Below are positions 8,266-18,160 of a stretch of 64,000 bases of DNA, in pieces. Position 1 is the stretch's first letter; each line of letters begins with the position of its first letter. The stretch spans positions 558,001-622,000 of the forward strand of contig NZ_CP121106.1 in the NCBI RefSeq assembly GCF_029623755.1, written 5' to 3'. This stretch comes from Altererythrobacter sp. CAU 1644. GTDB lineage: Bacteria; Pseudomonadota; Alphaproteobacteria; Sphingomonadales; Sphingomonadaceae. Under the pieces are notes generated by a model. The model did no database searches. It was not told the origin of the DNA and was given only the letters and a program-made list of their open reading frames with translations. The position numbers and the translations under genes are program-made.

Positions 8266-8955
8266 CTACCGCTTGACCTGGCAGGCCACGCCGTCCGTCT
8301 TGAGCCGCGAACACAGGGCGCGGGCGGCGGCCAGGTCGCCCGCGACCGCCTGGAGGCGATAGACCGTGCCGATATCCGCTTCACCCTTCACCACCCTGTG
8401 GCTGACCCCCTGAAGCGCCTCGGTCTGGCGCTGGAGCGTCACCCAGCCTTCTTCGGCGCGCGCTTTCGAACCATAGGCGCCGACCTGGACCCCAACACCG
8501 CTGGGCACCGGTTTGGCCTCGATCTTGTCCTTGGTCGTGCGAACGGCAATCGAAGGCCCAGTTGCCTCAGGCGACGGAGTCGGCGCCGCCTTGATTTCCT
8601 TGAGCTTGCCTTCGCGGACCTTGCCCTCGCCTACGCCGGGGGCGACATTGCCCGTGCCGGCAAACTGCTTACCGCCGGCATCAGCAGGCTTCTCCTTATA
8701 GGGCTGGTCAGGTGCCTCGATCGTGCTGCCATCGGCCACCCTCGCAACGTCTCCATCGCGACTGGTGAACCACCAGACCCCGCCAATGATTGCTGCCAGC
8801 AAGGCAAGGAGCACGACCGCGAAGCCGATGATACGGGCAGTGTCGACACCGCCAGCGTCCTCATATTCGTCTGCCTCGAGCCAGGGCAGGCTTTCGTCCT
8901 CGCCCAGTGCCAGTTCAGCGTGTGCGCCGGTTCCCTCGGAGGCCGGAGCCATCAT
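8266..8955 (-). CDS. SPOR domain protein, single-pass membrane
   Basis: A 229-residue bitopic membrane protein. An acidic cytoplasmic N-terminus precedes one transmembrane helix (IIGFAVVLLALLAAIIGGVWWF, about residues 42-63). A Pro/Lys-rich periplasmic linker leads to a C-terminal SPOR domain of about 75 residues (VGVQVGAYGSKARAEEGW to the end), which binds denuded glycan strands at the septum. I chose the ATG at 8955 because GAGGAG lies eight bases upstream; a GTG at 8961 overlaps the argS stop and would add two residues. The position after argS is common in alphaproteobacteria. Confidence 0.88.
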   Translation of the reverse strand: MMAPASEGTGAHAELALGEDESLPWLEADEYEDAGGVDTARIIGFAVVLLALLAAIIGGVWWFTSRDGDVARVADGSTIEAPDQPYKEKPADAGGKQFAGTGNVAPGVGEGKVREGKLKEIKAAPTPSPEATGPSIAVRTTKDKIEAKPVPSGVGVQVGAYGSKARAEEGWVTLQRQTEALQGVSHRVVKGEADIGTVYRLQAVAGDLAAARALCSRLKTDGVACQVKR

Positions 8956-8957
8956 CG

Positions 8958-10703
8958 TCACATCTCCTCGACAGCTTCCACGCCCAGAATACGTAAGCCG
9001 TTCCGAATAACTTGCCCTAACTGGAGCCCGAGGAAAAGACGTGCGCCGGATAAATCACCATCCTGTGCCACGATGAAGCGCTTGTCGGGGCGGTCGTTGC
9101 CCAGGTTCCAGTAGGCGTGGAATGCTCCTGCCAGTTCATAGAGATAGAACGCGATCCGGTGCGGTTCCCGTGCTTTGGCAGCGGCTTCCACCTCGCGCGG
9201 AAACTGCGCCGCAAGCTTGACCAGTGCCAGTTCCTCGTCGCCCAGCAGGTCGAGATGATCGGCCGACGGTGCGAAACCCTCGGCAGCCCCCTTGCGCAGG
9301 GTGGAGCTGATCCGGGCGTGTGCATATTGCACGTAAAAGACGGGATTGTCCTTCGATGCCTCGACGACCTTGGCGAAGTCGAAATCCATCTGCGCTTCGG
9401 GCTTGCGGGTTAGCATGGTGAACCGCACGACGTCCTTGCCCACCTCGCGTACGACGTCGGCCAGCGTGACGAAGGTCCCTGCCCGCTTGGACATCTTGAC
9501 CGGTTCGCCGCCGCGCAGCAGCTGCACCATCTGCACAAGCTTGACGTCGAAGGGGATCTGACGTCCGGCACCCTTGGTCAGCGCGGCGACCGCCGCCTTG
9601 ATCCGCTTGACCGTGCCGGCGTGGTCTGCGCCCCAGATATCGATCAGCGCATCGGCCTCGGCGGCCTTCTGGAAGTGATAGGCGAGATCAGCACCGAAAT
9701 AGGTCCAGCTCCCGTCGGACTTCCTGATCGGGCGATCCTGATCGTCACCGAATTGCGTGGAGCGGAACAGGGGCAGTTCAACCGGCTCCCAATCCTCGGG
9801 AGTCTTGCCCTTCGGCGCCTCGAGAATGCCATCATAGACAAGGTCATGCTGCCGCAGCCACGCCTCTGCCTCGTCAGGCTTGCCGGCTGCATGCAGCGCC
9901 GCCTCCGAAGAGAACAGGTCATGGTGGATGCCGAGCAGCGCAAGGTCCGCCTTGATCAGTTCCATCATCTGAGCGACCGCCTCCGCGCGGAAGATGGCAA
10001 GCCATTCCGCTTCGGGTGCTGCGGCATATTTTTCGCCGAATTCGCTGGCGAGATGCTGGCCGACAGGCACCAGATAGTCGCCCGGGTAGAGGCCTTCGGG
10101 GATTTCACCGATATCTTCGCCTAGCGCCTCGCGGTAGCGAAGGTGTGCCGATCGGGCCAGGACATCGACCTGCCCACCAGCATCGTTGATGTAATATTCG
10201 CGCGTGACCTCGTGCCCGGCATGTTCGAGCAGGCTGGCAAGCGCATCCCCGACAACCGCACCGCGGCAGTGCCCCATGTGCATTGGCCCGGTCGGGTTGG
10301 CGCTGACATATTCGACATTGACGCGTGAACCGGCGCCGATGGTCGAGCGGCCGTAGTCGTCGCCCCTTGCGGCGATCGCATTGAGTTCGGCGAGCCAAGC
10401 CTGCGCATCGAGTCGCAAGTTGATGAAGCCGGGCCCCGCTATCTCGGCGCTCGTAACCGAGGCGTCTGCCTCGAGCTTCTCGACGATTTTGCCTGCCAGT
10501 TCGCGCGGATTGGTCCCGGCCGCCTTCGCCAGCACCATGGCGGCATTGGTCGCCAGATCGCCATGCGCAGGATCGCGCGGCGGTTCGACCGTCACATTGC
10601 CGCGCGGCGTATCGGGCGGCAGCGCACCCTCCGCTTCCAATGCGGCAAGCACGGCATCCATTTTCGCGCCGAAGGCAGCGTAGAGAGTTTCGGTATTCGA
10701 CAT
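8958..10703 (-). CDS. argS: Arginyl-tRNA synthetase
   Basis: A 581-residue class I aminoacyl-tRNA synthetase. The HIGH-type motif appears as [18 protein letters not shown] and the KMSK loop as [10 protein letters not shown]. The N-terminal Add-1 domain and the C-terminal DALR anticodon-binding domain ([14 protein letters not shown] to the end) are present, and the length is normal. The stop is three bases before the SPOR start, so the two are cotranscribed. Confidence 0.97.
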   Translation of the reverse strand: MSNTETLYAAFGAKMDAVLAALEAEGALPPDTPRGNVTVEPPRDPAHGDLATNAAMVLAKAAGTNPRELAGKIVEKLEADASVTSAEIAGPGFINLRLDAQAWLAELNAIAARGDDYGRSTIGAGSRVNVEYVSANPTGPMHMGHCRGAVVGDALASLLEHAGHEVTREYYINDAGGQVDVLARSAHLRYREALGEDIGEIPEGLYPGDYLVPVGQHLASEFGEKYAAAPEAEWLAIFRAEAVAQMMELIKADLALLGIHHDLFSSEAALHAAGKPDEAEAWLRQHDLVYDGILEAPKGKTPEDWEPVELPLFRSTQFGDDQDRPIRKSDGSWTYFGADLAYHFQKAAEADALIDIWGADHAGTVKRIKAAVAALTKGAGRQIPFDVKLVQMVQLLRGGEPVKMSKRAGTFVTLADVVREVGKDVVRFTMLTRKPEAQMDFDFAKVVEASKDNPVFYVQYAHARISSTLRKGAAEGFAPSADHLDLLGDEELALVKLAAQFPREVEAAAKAREPHRIAFYLYELAGAFHAYWNLGNDRPDKRFIVAQDGDLSGARLFLGLQLGQVIRNGLRILGVEAVEEM

Positions 10704-10765
10704 AGGCGCGCGCCTAGCCGAATTGCGCAGAATCGCAAGCTTGGAAGGCTGTCTGACCTGCCGAA

Positions 10766-11416
10766 TCAGCGGGTCGCGTTATAGGCCAGCTGCTGCTCGG
10801 TCAGCTGGAAGCCTACCAGCAGCTCGAACGAAACGCGGCGCACGGCGGCGCGCACTTCGGGATCTGCCAGCGGATCGAGCGCGGCATCGATATCGCCCGC
10901 GCGGCGTTTGCGCGTGATCCGCTCGCGAACATCCGCAGGAAGGGTCGCCTCGGCCCGGTCGATGAAGGCACCGGCCTGCGCGCTCGCTTGTGCCCGCTCC
11001 TGCCCGTCGGCAAAATTGAGCGTCACAGTGCCCAGTCGCTTGCTCTGCACCGCCGACCCGCCGCGCAGGACAGTCGCGAAATAGGGCAGTGTCACCTGGC
11101 GCGCGCCGCGCGTATCGGTACGGCGGGCGAGGACGTCGAAGGTCGCGTTGGCATAGACGCGCTCGCCGCTCTCGTCGCAGGTGTGGCGCAGGTTGGTGAT
11201 CGAAGCAGCAACGTCGAGATTGGCCGCGCTCCGATCGCCCGCAGTGCGGAAGGTGGTGACGTCCCCGGTGTAGTCCGGAATGCCCACGGCGGGGCAGGAT
11301 GACAGAATCGCGCGAATCCCGACGCCCTGGTCGACGACCAGTTCGCCCTCTTTGGAACAGCCGGCCAGCGCTGCGGCCAAGGCAACGGCAGTAAGGATGC
11401 GATTGCGGGGGATCAT
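10766..11416 (-). CDS. Lipoprotein of unknown function
   Basis: A 216-residue protein beginning with a lipoprotein signal peptide ending in LAGC, so probably attached to a membrane facing the periplasm. The mature part has two more Cys (SCPAVG and RHTCDE) that could form a disulfide. The C-terminal segment [17 protein letters not shown] is amphipathic. I do not recognise a named domain, although proteins of this type often sit next to argS or ispH in this group. It is divergent from ispH. Confidence 0.75.
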   Translation of the reverse strand: MIPRNRILTAVALAAALAGCSKEGELVVDQGVGIRAILSSCPAVGIPDYTGDVTTFRTAGDRSAANLDVAASITNLRHTCDESGERVYANATFDVLARRTDTRGARQVTLPYFATVLRGGSAVQSKRLGTVTLNFADGQERAQASAQAGAFIDRAEATLPADVRERITRKRRAGDIDAALDPLADPEVRAAVRRVSFELLVGFQLTEQQLAYNATR

Positions 11417-11505
11417 GTGTTGTCGGTCCTTCGAAATTCTTCGCGTGCTTCGCTTGCGTTTGCACGCCCTAGCGGCGCGCGCCGCAAAGCGCTAGAGGGC
11501 GGCGC

Positions 11506-12498
11506 ATGAACGCTCCCTTGCAGTCGAGAGAAACCGGGGACATCTCAGACGAGATGACCAAGAAGCCCAGCCTGACCCTGCTGATCGCCGCCCCGCGCGG
11601 CTTCTGCGCGGGGGTCGACCGCGCGATCGAGATCGTCGAGAAGTCGCTCGAGCGCTATGGCGCACCGGTCTACGTCCGTCACGAAATCGTGCACAACAAG
11701 TTCGTGGTCGACGCGCTGAAAGCGAAAGGCGCGGTATTCGTCGAGGAGCTTGATGAAGTCCCCGATGATGCTCCGGTAGTCTTCAGCGCGCACGGTGTAC
11801 CGAAATCGGTTCCGGCCGAGGCTCAGCGACGCCAGATGATCTATGTCGATGCGACCTGTCCGCTGGTGAGCAAGGTGCATCGCCAGGCAGAACGGCAGAT
11901 CGAAAAGGGCCAGCACATCATCTTCATCGGCCATGCCGGCCATCCCGAGGTGATCGGCACCATGGGCCAGGTCGAGGACGGCCAGATCACGCTGGTCGAG
12001 ACCATCGAGGATGTGCAGCAACTGCCGTTCACGACCGAAGACAGCCTGTCCTACCTCACCCAGACGACGCTGTCGGTCGATGACACCGCCGAAGTGATCG
12101 AGGCGCTTACGGAGCGCTATCCCCAGATCGTCGGACCCAAGGCCGAGGACATCTGCTATGCGACCTCCAATCGGCAGGCAGCGGTAAAGCGGATCGCGCC
12201 GGCGAGTGACCTGGTGCTGGTGATCGGCGCGCCCAATTCCTCCAACTCGCTCCGCCTCGTTGAAGTGGCCGAGCGCATGGGCACCAGTGCCAAGCTGATC
12301 CAGCGCGCATCAGACATCGATCCCAGCTGGCTCGACGGCGTCGGCACCATCGGCCTCACCGCCGGTGCATCGGCACCCGAAATGCTCGTGCGCGAGGTCG
12401 TTGCGCGGCTCAACGAATGGCGCGACGTTGAGGAAAGAACCCTCGTCGCGGCCGAAGAGAAGATGGTGTTCAAGCTGCCGCGCCAGCTTGTCGACTAA
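11506..12498 (+). CDS. ispH: 4-hydroxy-3-methylbut-2-enyl diphosphate reductase
   Basis: A 330-residue iron-sulfur enzyme, the last step of the MEP isoprenoid pathway, making IPP and DMAPP. The three cluster cysteines are visible in [28 protein letters not shown] and [11 protein letters not shown], together with the TQTTLS and SSNSLRL substrate-binding segments. The ATG at 11506 has GAGGG upstream; an internal ATG 16 codons later is an alternative start that would remove an unconserved tail. First gene of an ispH–thrB–rnhA run. Confidence 0.96.
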   Translation: MNAPLQSRETGDISDEMTKKPSLTLLIAAPRGFCAGVDRAIEIVEKSLERYGAPVYVRHEIVHNKFVVDALKAKGAVFVEELDEVPDDAPVVFSAHGVPKSVPAEAQRRQMIYVDATCPLVSKVHRQAERQIEKGQHIIFIGHAGHPEVIGTMGQVEDGQITLVETIEDVQQLPFTTEDSLSYLTQTTLSVDDTAEVIEALTERYPQIVGPKAEDICYATSNRQAAVKRIAPASDLVLVIGAPNSSNSLRLVEVAERMGTSAKLIQRASDIDPSWLDGVGTIGLTAGASAPEMLVREVVARLNEWRDVEERTLVAAEEKMVFKLPRQLVD

Positions 12499-12512
12499 GG
12501 CGGGCGCTGGGC

Positions 12513-13493
12513 GTGGCTGTCTATACCCATCTCGGCGCAGAAGATCTGGCGCAGCTGATCGCGCATTACGAGGTTGGCAGCCTCATTTCGGCCAAGGGGA
12601 TTGCCGAAGGCGTCTCGAACTCCAATTGGCTGGTGGAGACCAGTGGCCCCGATGGAAAGGGCGCACGCTATATTCTGACGATGTACGAACGGCGCATCGA
12701 AACGAGCGACCTACCCTTCTTCCTCGGCCTGCTCGACCACCTGGCGGCGAAGGGCTGCCCCGTCCCGCGCACGATCCACGACCGCAGCGGCGCCTATTAC
12801 CGCATGATCGGGGACAAGGCAGTTGCGCTGATCGAATTCCTCCCAGGCGTTTCGGTCGACAGACCAACCGTCGGGCAGGCACGTGCGGTCGGCCGCGCCC
12901 TGGCGCAAATGCATCTGGCTTCCCAGGACTTCGCCATGAGCCGCGCCAACGGCCTCGATATTTCGATGTCGCACCGCACCCTCGAGCATTGCGGCGAAGC
13001 TGCGCTGTCGGGGATTGACTCCGAACTGCCGACCTACATCGATCGCGCCGCGCAATTGCGCGATCTTTGGCCGGTGGACCTGCCCAGGGCGATCTGTCAC
13101 ACCGACCTGTTCCCCGACAACGTGCTAATGCTCGGCGACCGCGTCAGCGCCCTGATCGACTTCTATTTCGCCGCCGAGGATTCGATGGCCTACGATCTGG
13201 CCGTGACCCACGCGTCGTGGTGCTTCGAGGACGGCGGCCATCGCTACTTGCCGGATGTCGGGCAAGCGCTGGTCGCGGGATATGAGGAGACTCGCCCGCT
13301 CGAGCCTTCGGAGCGCGAGCAATTGCCGCTGCTGGCGCAGGGCGCCTGCCTGCGCTTCGTTGCCAGCCGGGCCGAAGATTGGCTCAATACACCCGCCGAT
13401 GCCCTGGTGACGCGCAAGGATCCGATGGACTTCGCGCGGCGCCTGCAATTCTATGCCGATGCCGGATCGGGCGCTTTCGAGAGGCCGCGATGA
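12513..13493 (+). CDS. thrB: Homoserine kinase, APH-type
   Basis: A 326-residue kinase of the aminoglycoside-phosphotransferase fold that phosphorylates homoserine in threonine synthesis. The catalytic loop [15 protein letters not shown] and the Mg-binding ALIDFYFA are the ThrB type II signature. The GTG at 12513 is used as start; it lies 14 bases after ispH and precedes the conserved [11 protein letters not shown]. The stop overlaps the rnhA start (ATGA). Confidence 0.94.
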   Translation: MAVYTHLGAEDLAQLIAHYEVGSLISAKGIAEGVSNSNWLVETSGPDGKGARYILTMYERRIETSDLPFFLGLLDHLAAKGCPVPRTIHDRSGAYYRMIGDKAVALIEFLPGVSVDRPTVGQARAVGRALAQMHLASQDFAMSRANGLDISMSHRTLEHCGEAALSGIDSELPTYIDRAAQLRDLWPVDLPRAICHTDLFPDNVLMLGDRVSALIDFYFAAEDSMAYDLAVTHASWCFEDGGHRYLPDVGQALVAGYEETRPLEPSEREQLPLLAQGACLRFVASRAEDWLNTPADALVTRKDPMDFARRLQFYADAGSGAFERPR

Positions 13494-13954
13494 TCGGGCA
13501 ACTGCGTGCGATGAAGCAGGTCGAGATTTTCACCGATGGGGCCTGCAAGGGCAATCCCGGCCCCGGCGGGTGGGGGGTGCTCCTGCGCATGGGGCGCCAT
13601 GAAAAGGAAATGTCGGGTAGCGAGGTCGACACCACCAACAACCGGATGGAGATGACGGCTGTCATCCGCGGGCTCAACGCCCTGATCGAGCCATGCTCGG
13701 TCGATCTCTATTCTGACAGCAAATACGTGATCGACGGCATCACCAAGTGGGTCGAAGGCTGGAAGAAGCGTGGCTGGGTCAACGCCAGCAAGAAGCCGGT
13801 CAAGAATGCCGATCTATGGCACGAATTGATCGACGCCGTGGGACGTCACGACGTCACCTGGCACTGGGTCAGGGGACACAATGGCCATCCCGAAAACGAG
13901 CGGGTCGACCAACTTGCTAGTGAGGCAGCGGAGAGGATCGGCGCGGCGAAGTAG
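13490..13954 (+). CDS. rnhA: Ribonuclease HI
   Basis: A 154-residue RNase H that cuts RNA in RNA-DNA hybrids. The catalytic acidic residues lie in [32 protein letters not shown] and the loop [14 protein letters not shown]. The ATG at 13490 overlaps the thrB stop and has GAGAGG upstream. The ATG at 13511 would give the canonical MKQVEIF start and is the alternative. Confidence 0.96.
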   Translation: MIGQLRAMKQVEIFTDGACKGNPGPGGWGVLLRMGRHEKEMSGSEVDTTNNRMEMTAVIRGLNALIEPCSVDLYSDSKYVIDGITKWVEGWKKRGWVNASKKPVKNADLWHELIDAVGRHDVTWHWVRGHNGHPENERVDQLASEAAERIGAAK

Positions 13955-13969
13955 CCGCAGCGCCGATCC
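13935..13969. terminator. Hairpin between rnhA and the convergent DUF1508 gene
   Basis: The 10-base arms GGATCGGCGC (13935-13944) and GCGCCGATCC (13960-13969) are perfectly complementary and enclose the rnhA stop codon. The T tract that follows is weak, so termination is likely but not certain. Confidence 0.5.
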
Positions 13970-13980
13970 TTCACTCGACT

Positions 13981-14154
13981 TTACTCTTCGACCGTTTCGG
14001 CGCCCGGGCCGTTTTTCTGGACGGAGGCAATGGCGTTCTTGGCGCTGGCCTTGGACTTGTAGCCCTCGGTCCAGAAGATCGGTTCCTTGTTGTACATGAA
14101 GTAAGCGACGTATTCGCCCTTCTTGTTCTGCTTGATCTTGAAGTGGTGCGCCAT
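13981..14154 (-). CDS. DUF1508 (YegP-like) small protein
   Basis: A 57-residue protein read from the ATG at 14154 (MAHHFKIKQNKKGEYVAYF) to a TAA at 13981-13983. The pattern of strand, FWTEGYKSKASAKNAI and VQKNGPGAE matches the DUF1508/YegP module, whose fold is known but whose function is not. A single copy of the module is present, whereas E. coli YegP has two. AGGGAGGA before the start is a good Shine-Dalgarno. Convergent with rnhA. Confidence 0.85.
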   Translation of the reverse strand: MAHHFKIKQNKKGEYVAYFMYNKEPIFWTEGYKSKASAKNAIASVQKNGPGAETVEE

Positions 14155-14227
14155 TCAGTCCTCCCTTTGTGGTGGCCTCTTGAGTTTGGATTTCGCCGGG
14201 CCAACCTAACCGGCAAAAGTCAAAAAT

Positions 14228-15322
14228 CTAGCGGAACCGACCGGGCGCGTATTTTTGCGCGTCGATTTTACATGTCATCGCGTCGCGATCCCGCTCCAGC
14301 AGGAGCTGCGCGGCGAGCCGTGCAGCCGCGGGAGCGGTCTGGATTCCGTACCCGCCCTGGCCGGCGAACCAGAAGAACCCCGGTTCGTCTGGATCGCGCC
14401 CATACACCGGCAACCGATCGGGCGCGAAGCTGCGCAGCCCTGCCCATTTCCGTTCTACCGCCTGGACCTGCCAGCCGGCCACGCCCTCCAGCCGATCGAT
14501 CGCGATCGCAATATCGAGCTCTTCCGGGGCCGCATCGACCGGATCGGTCGGCGTTTCGTCGTGCGGGCTGAGCCACAGCCTGCCGCTCTCCGGCTTGAAA
14601 TAGAAGGTGCCCGAGATGTCGAGGCATAGAGGCAGGTCGTCGCTGGTTGCCGGATCCACCCTCAACTGAGCCACGGTCCGGCGGTAGGGCTGTATGCCGA
14701 TCGGCACCACGCCTGCCATGGTGGCGATGGTATCGGCCCAGGCCCCCGCTGCATTGACCATGGTCCCCGCGCGCACTTCGCGACCGTCCGCCAGGCGCAA
14801 CGCCCAGTCGCCTCCCGGCTCGATTGCCGCGACCCGTGCACGGCAAACCAGCTCCGCGCCGCCTCTCTTGGCCAGCGACAGGTAATGCGCATGAAGCGCA
14901 GCAACATCGATATCGGCGCAGCCCGGTTCCCAGATCGCGCGGTCCCAGGCCGGGAGCAAGCCGGGTACGATCTGTTCCAGCCGATCGCGGCCGATCCGTT
15001 CGAAGTGCGCGCCCGTGCCTGCAAACCGTCGCTCGAAGTCCGCGAGGAGGCTATCGTCCACCTCGCGCCCGAGATAAAGGGCGCCGCGCTGCGACAGGAA
15101 ACCTTGCTCGCGCAGGTAGTCGCCGGAGGCCAGCGTCAGCGGAACCAGATCGGGCCCGCCATAGCATTCTTCCCAGAAGGCGGCGGAGCGACCGGTGGAA
15201 TGGTAACCCGGTACGTCTTCGGCTTCGAGCACGACCACGCTCGCCGCATCGCCGATTTCGGCAGCGATGCTTGCGCCGGCAATCCCGGCACCAATTACGG
15301 CAATATCGTAGCGAGGATTCAC
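14228..15322 (-). CDS. FAD-dependent oxidoreductase, DAO family
   Basis: A 364-residue flavoprotein of the glycine/D-amino-acid oxidase (DAO) family. It starts with the dinucleotide-binding motif AVIGAGIAGASIA, followed by STGRSAAFWEE and ends with GQGGYGIQTAPAAARLAA, the FAD-contacting C-terminal loop. The substrate cannot be read from the sequence; amino acids, sarcosine-like amines or 2-hydroxy acids are possible. Its ATG overlaps the stop of the hydrolase gene at 15319 by four bases, so the two probably act together or are at least coexpressed. Confidence 0.85.
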   Translation of the reverse strand: MNPRYDIAVIGAGIAGASIAAEIGDAASVVVLEAEDVPGYHSTGRSAAFWEECYGGPDLVPLTLASGDYLREQGFLSQRGALYLGREVDDSLLADFERRFAGTGAHFERIGRDRLEQIVPGLLPAWDRAIWEPGCADIDVAALHAHYLSLAKRGGAELVCRARVAAIEPGGDWALRLADGREVRAGTMVNAAGAWADTIATMAGVVPIGIQPYRRTVAQLRVDPATSDDLPLCLDISGTFYFKPESGRLWLSPHDETPTDPVDAAPEELDIAIAIDRLEGVAGWQVQAVERKWAGLRSFAPDRLPVYGRDPDEPGFFWFAGQGGYGIQTAPAAARLAAQLLLERDRDAMTCKIDAQKYAPGRFR

Positions 15323-16362
15323 TGGGGCGGCGCCACCCGGCCCAGGAATTCGGAAATCGCATCCATTGCGCGGTCTCGCACCGCATCGATCTCGCGCAGT
15401 ATCTCGTGGTGGGCTTCTTCGCCGAAGCCGACAAGTTCGGCATTCGGCAGCCGCGCCGCCGCCTGTTCGGTTGCGGGATACGACACCAGCTTGTCATTCG
15501 ATGTCGCCACCAGCAGCACGGGCGTGGTCACGCTTTCGAGCCTGCCGGGCGCAAACAGCCCCCGCATCGAGGCATAGGCCTGCTCGACCCACCCCCAACT
15601 GCCCGGACCCATGACCAGTTCTGGGCGGTGTTCGCGCCACCACAATTCGTCCTGATAGCGATCATCGTCATGCGTGAGGAGAGACTGGCGCGACGCCGGA
15701 ATGGCGCCCGGCTTCTCGCTCCATTTCCACGCCGGACGCATCGGATCGCCGATCTTGTTCATAAGCTTGGCGGCCGTGTGGCCGACAGCAGCTGGGAGCG
15801 GTCCGACGAAGCCCAGCATCGGAGCGGACAGGACCAGCGCATCGGGATCGGTCACGCCGTCGGCCACGGTCCGCAACACCAGATGACCGCCCATCGAGTG
15901 TCCGGCTAGGATATAGGGCCCGGGCCGCTCGCTCTTCCATTTCGACCAGAAGGCACCGAGATCCTCGACCCACAGCGCGAAATCGTCAACGTGGCCGGTC
16001 ACGGGATCCTTGCCCAATCGGCCCGAGCCTGCCTGCCCGCGCCAGTCGGCCGCCGTGACCTGCCATCCCGCGCGATGCCATTGCTCGAGCGTTTCGAGAT
16101 ATTTCTCGTAATTGTCGCCGCGACCGGGAAGGAACAGGATCGAGCCCCGCGCAATCGGCTCGCCGTCCGCATCGCGGGCACCCGGCCAGTCGATCCGGCG
16201 CAGTTCATGCCCGTCACCGGCCTGCCAGATCGACTCTCTTGCAGCGGGCGGGATTGCCCGGCGATCGATATGGTAAGCTGGACCTTTGCTGCTATCGCTA
16301 ATGGCAAGCCTCCGACACTGGTTACTTTTTGGTAAGTGATAACCTGTAGCACCGGCACCCAT
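15319..16362 (-). CDS. Alpha/beta hydrolase (lysophospholipase-like); start uncertain
   Basis: An alpha/beta-hydrolase of the serine aminopeptidase S33/PldB type. The nucleophile elbow is GHSMGGH, the oxyanion strand is ILFLPGRGDNYEKYLE, and the late segment VLLVATSNDKLVSY with FGEEAHHEILRE supplies the acid and His. The only in-frame ATG gives 347 residues and lies 19 bases from the divergent cpaA start, without a Shine-Dalgarno. The first 20 codons from it look non-coding. An in-frame ATT at 16302-16300 has CGGAGG exactly six bases upstream and would give 327 residues starting ISDSSKGPAYHIDRR. I cannot decide between the two. Confidence 0.82.
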   Translation of the reverse strand: MGAGATGYHLPKSNQCRRLAISDSSKGPAYHIDRRAIPPAARESIWQAGDGHELRRIDWPGARDADGEPIARGSILFLPGRGDNYEKYLETLEQWHRAGWQVTAADWRGQAGSGRLGKDPVTGHVDDFALWVEDLGAFWSKWKSERPGPYILAGHSMGGHLVLRTVADGVTDPDALVLSAPMLGFVGPLPAAVGHTAAKLMNKIGDPMRPAWKWSEKPGAIPASRQSLLTHDDDRYQDELWWREHRPELVMGPGSWGWVEQAYASMRGLFAPGRLESVTTPVLLVATSNDKLVSYPATEQAAARLPNAELVGFGEEAHHEILREIDAVRDRAMDAISEFLGRVAPPQ

Positions 16363-16381
16363 AGGGGAATTTGGGGGCCGA

Positions 16382-16873
16382 ATGTTCAGCGCATATCTTC
16401 ACTACGGATTGCTCGTAGGCTTGGCAATCGCCCTGCTGGTTGCCGCCTTTACCGACATCCGCAGCCGCCAGATATCCAATTGGCTGAACGCCGGTATCGC
16501 GCTTGCGGCCCCGCTGTTCTGGTGGTCGAGCGGACTCGATCTCTACCCCGGCGTCGTCCTGCAGATCGGTGTTGCGATTGGCGCCTTCGCCATTCTTGCC
16601 GCGCTCTTCGCAATGAAGATGATGGGCGGCGGCGACGTCAAACTGCTTACCGCGCTCGCGCTCTGGATCGAGCCGACGTGGTTCCTGAAACTGCTCATCG
16701 TCATGGCGCTGGTAGGCGGCGTGCTGACCGTCGTGGTCGGCGCCTGGCACATCATGCGCCGCGAGCGCGACCGGATCGCCGTACCATATGGCGTCGCCAT
16801 CGCGATCGGCGGGCTGTGGGTACTGAGCGCACATTACTTTCCGCAAGCCGGCAAGGCCGCCGGTTTGGGATGA
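16382..16873 (+). CDS. cpaA: Prepilin peptidase CpaA/TadV
   Basis: A 163-residue inner-membrane aspartic protease of family A24 that cleaves Flp-type prepilins. The two catalytic Asp are Asp25 in AAFTDIRSRQISNW and Asp85 in MMGGGDVKLLTAL (GxGD motif). It has about five hydrophobic segments and lacks the N-terminal methyltransferase domain of PilD, as is usual for TadV. First gene of the tight-adherence cluster; the pilin it would process is not in this window. Confidence 0.93.
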   Translation: MFSAYLHYGLLVGLAIALLVAAFTDIRSRQISNWLNAGIALAAPLFWWSSGLDLYPGVVLQIGVAIGAFAILAALFAMKMMGGGDVKLLTALALWIEPTWFLKLLIVMALVGGVLTVVVGAWHIMRRERDRIAVPYGVAIAIGGLWVLSAHYFPQAGKAAGLG

Positions 16874-16960
16874 ACCCGATTTTAACCAGTCTGGACTTAG
16901 GGACTTAAACCATACCTGCCCAAGTTTGATCAGGGCCGACACGAGGGGGCTAGATTAGCC

Positions 16961-18100
16961 ATGGATAAGAAGAAGCTGGTATTGCTGCTCGGCGCGCTGG
17001 TGATTGCCATCGGCACCGCACTCGCAGCTCGTAGCATGTTTGCCGGCGCTGGTGCGCCCGAGGCCGAAGCTGCCCCGGTTCCCAAGGGTCCGAAAGTGCT
17101 TGTTGCACAACGCGCCCTGCCGATCGGCACGATCATCACTCCGGACGCGCTGAATTTCCAGCAGTGGCCGGAAGAGCTCGTGCAGGACGCCTACTTCATC
17201 GACGGCGAGTCCGATGTCAGCCAGCTGGTCGGCACCGTTGTCCGTCACCAGATCACGGCCGGTGAGCCGGTTACGCAGGGCTCGCTCGTCAAGCCCGGCG
17301 ACCGCGGCTTCCTAGCTGCGGCGCTTGGCCCGGGCATGCGTGCCGTCACCGTTCCGGTGTCGGTCAAGACCGGTGTTGCCGGCTTCGTCTTCCCGGGTGA
17401 CCGCGTCGACCTCGTTCTGACGCAGACCATCAAGGGCGGCGGCGAAGGCACTCCGCTGAAGGCTGCCGAAACCATCTTCCGCAACCTTCGCGTCCTCGCC
17501 ACCGACCAGCGCGTCGAAGGCAAGACCAACAAGAAGGGCCAGAGCGTCGCCAAGACTTCGCGGACCGTCACGCTCGAAGTGACGCCGAAGCTCGCCGAAC
17601 GCGTGCTCGTCGCCCAGACGCTGGGACAGATCAGCCTCGTGCTGCGCTCGATCGCCGACAACCAGGCCGAACTCGAGAAGGCCATCGCGACGGGTGACGT
17701 CGTGATCCCGTCCGATGCGACCCCGGAAGAAGAAGAGGCGCTGCTGCGTGCGGCAATGAATCGTCCGATCGAGACGACCACCACCTTCTCGACCGGCGGC
17801 GACGTCTCGCGCTTCGAGCGTTCGACGGTTCCGCCGCGCGCTCCGACGCGTGCCGATTTCAACCCGGGCGACATGTTCCGCCCGACCGGCCCGGCGCGGA
17901 CCGGCCCCGTCATCAACGTGACGCGTGGCAACAGCACCAAGTCGGTTCCGATCGGCGCCAATGGCCAGGTCGTGAAAGGCAAGGAAAGCCAGCCGTCGAT
18001 GTTCGAACAGATGATCGGCGCAGCCATGCAGGCACAGTCGCAGGGCATGTCGAACACCGGATCCACCATCGGATCCATCACCGGCACGGAAGGACAATAA
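16961..18100 (+). CDS. cpaB: Flp pilus assembly protein CpaB/RcpC
   Basis: A 379-residue periplasmic protein anchored by an N-terminal helix (KKLVLLLGALVIAIGTALAA). The SAF domain (VLVAQRALPIGTIITPDALNF to GTVVRHQITAGEPV) and the RcpC domain (GMRAVTVPVSVKTGVAGFVFPGDRVDLVLT) are in the expected order. CpaB supports the outer-membrane secretin. The C-terminal 100 residues are rich in Thr, Ser and Gly and look disordered. GAGGGGG precedes the ATG. Codon use is strongly biased to G/C-ending codons as in the rest of the cluster. Confidence 0.94.
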   Translation: MDKKKLVLLLGALVIAIGTALAARSMFAGAGAPEAEAAPVPKGPKVLVAQRALPIGTIITPDALNFQQWPEELVQDAYFIDGESDVSQLVGTVVRHQITAGEPVTQGSLVKPGDRGFLAAALGPGMRAVTVPVSVKTGVAGFVFPGDRVDLVLTQTIKGGGEGTPLKAAETIFRNLRVLATDQRVEGKTNKKGQSVAKTSRTVTLEVTPKLAERVLVAQTLGQISLVLRSIADNQAELEKAIATGDVVIPSDATPEEEEALLRAAMNRPIETTTTFSTGGDVSRFERSTVPPRAPTRADFNPGDMFRPTGPARTGPVINVTRGNSTKSVPIGANGQVVKGKESQPSMFEQMIGAAMQAQSQGMSNTGSTIGSITGTEGQ

Positions 18101-18160
18101 GTCATGCTGAGTGTCGGAAACCAGGCTTTCCATCAGGGAAACAAAGTGAGGGGCAAGATC

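Noticed and set aside
11472..11485. A 14-base perfect palindrome GCGGCGCGCGCCGC between the lipoprotein gene and ispH
   Set aside because: It is pure G/C and expected by chance in such a GC-rich spacer; no repeat or partner site supports an operator.
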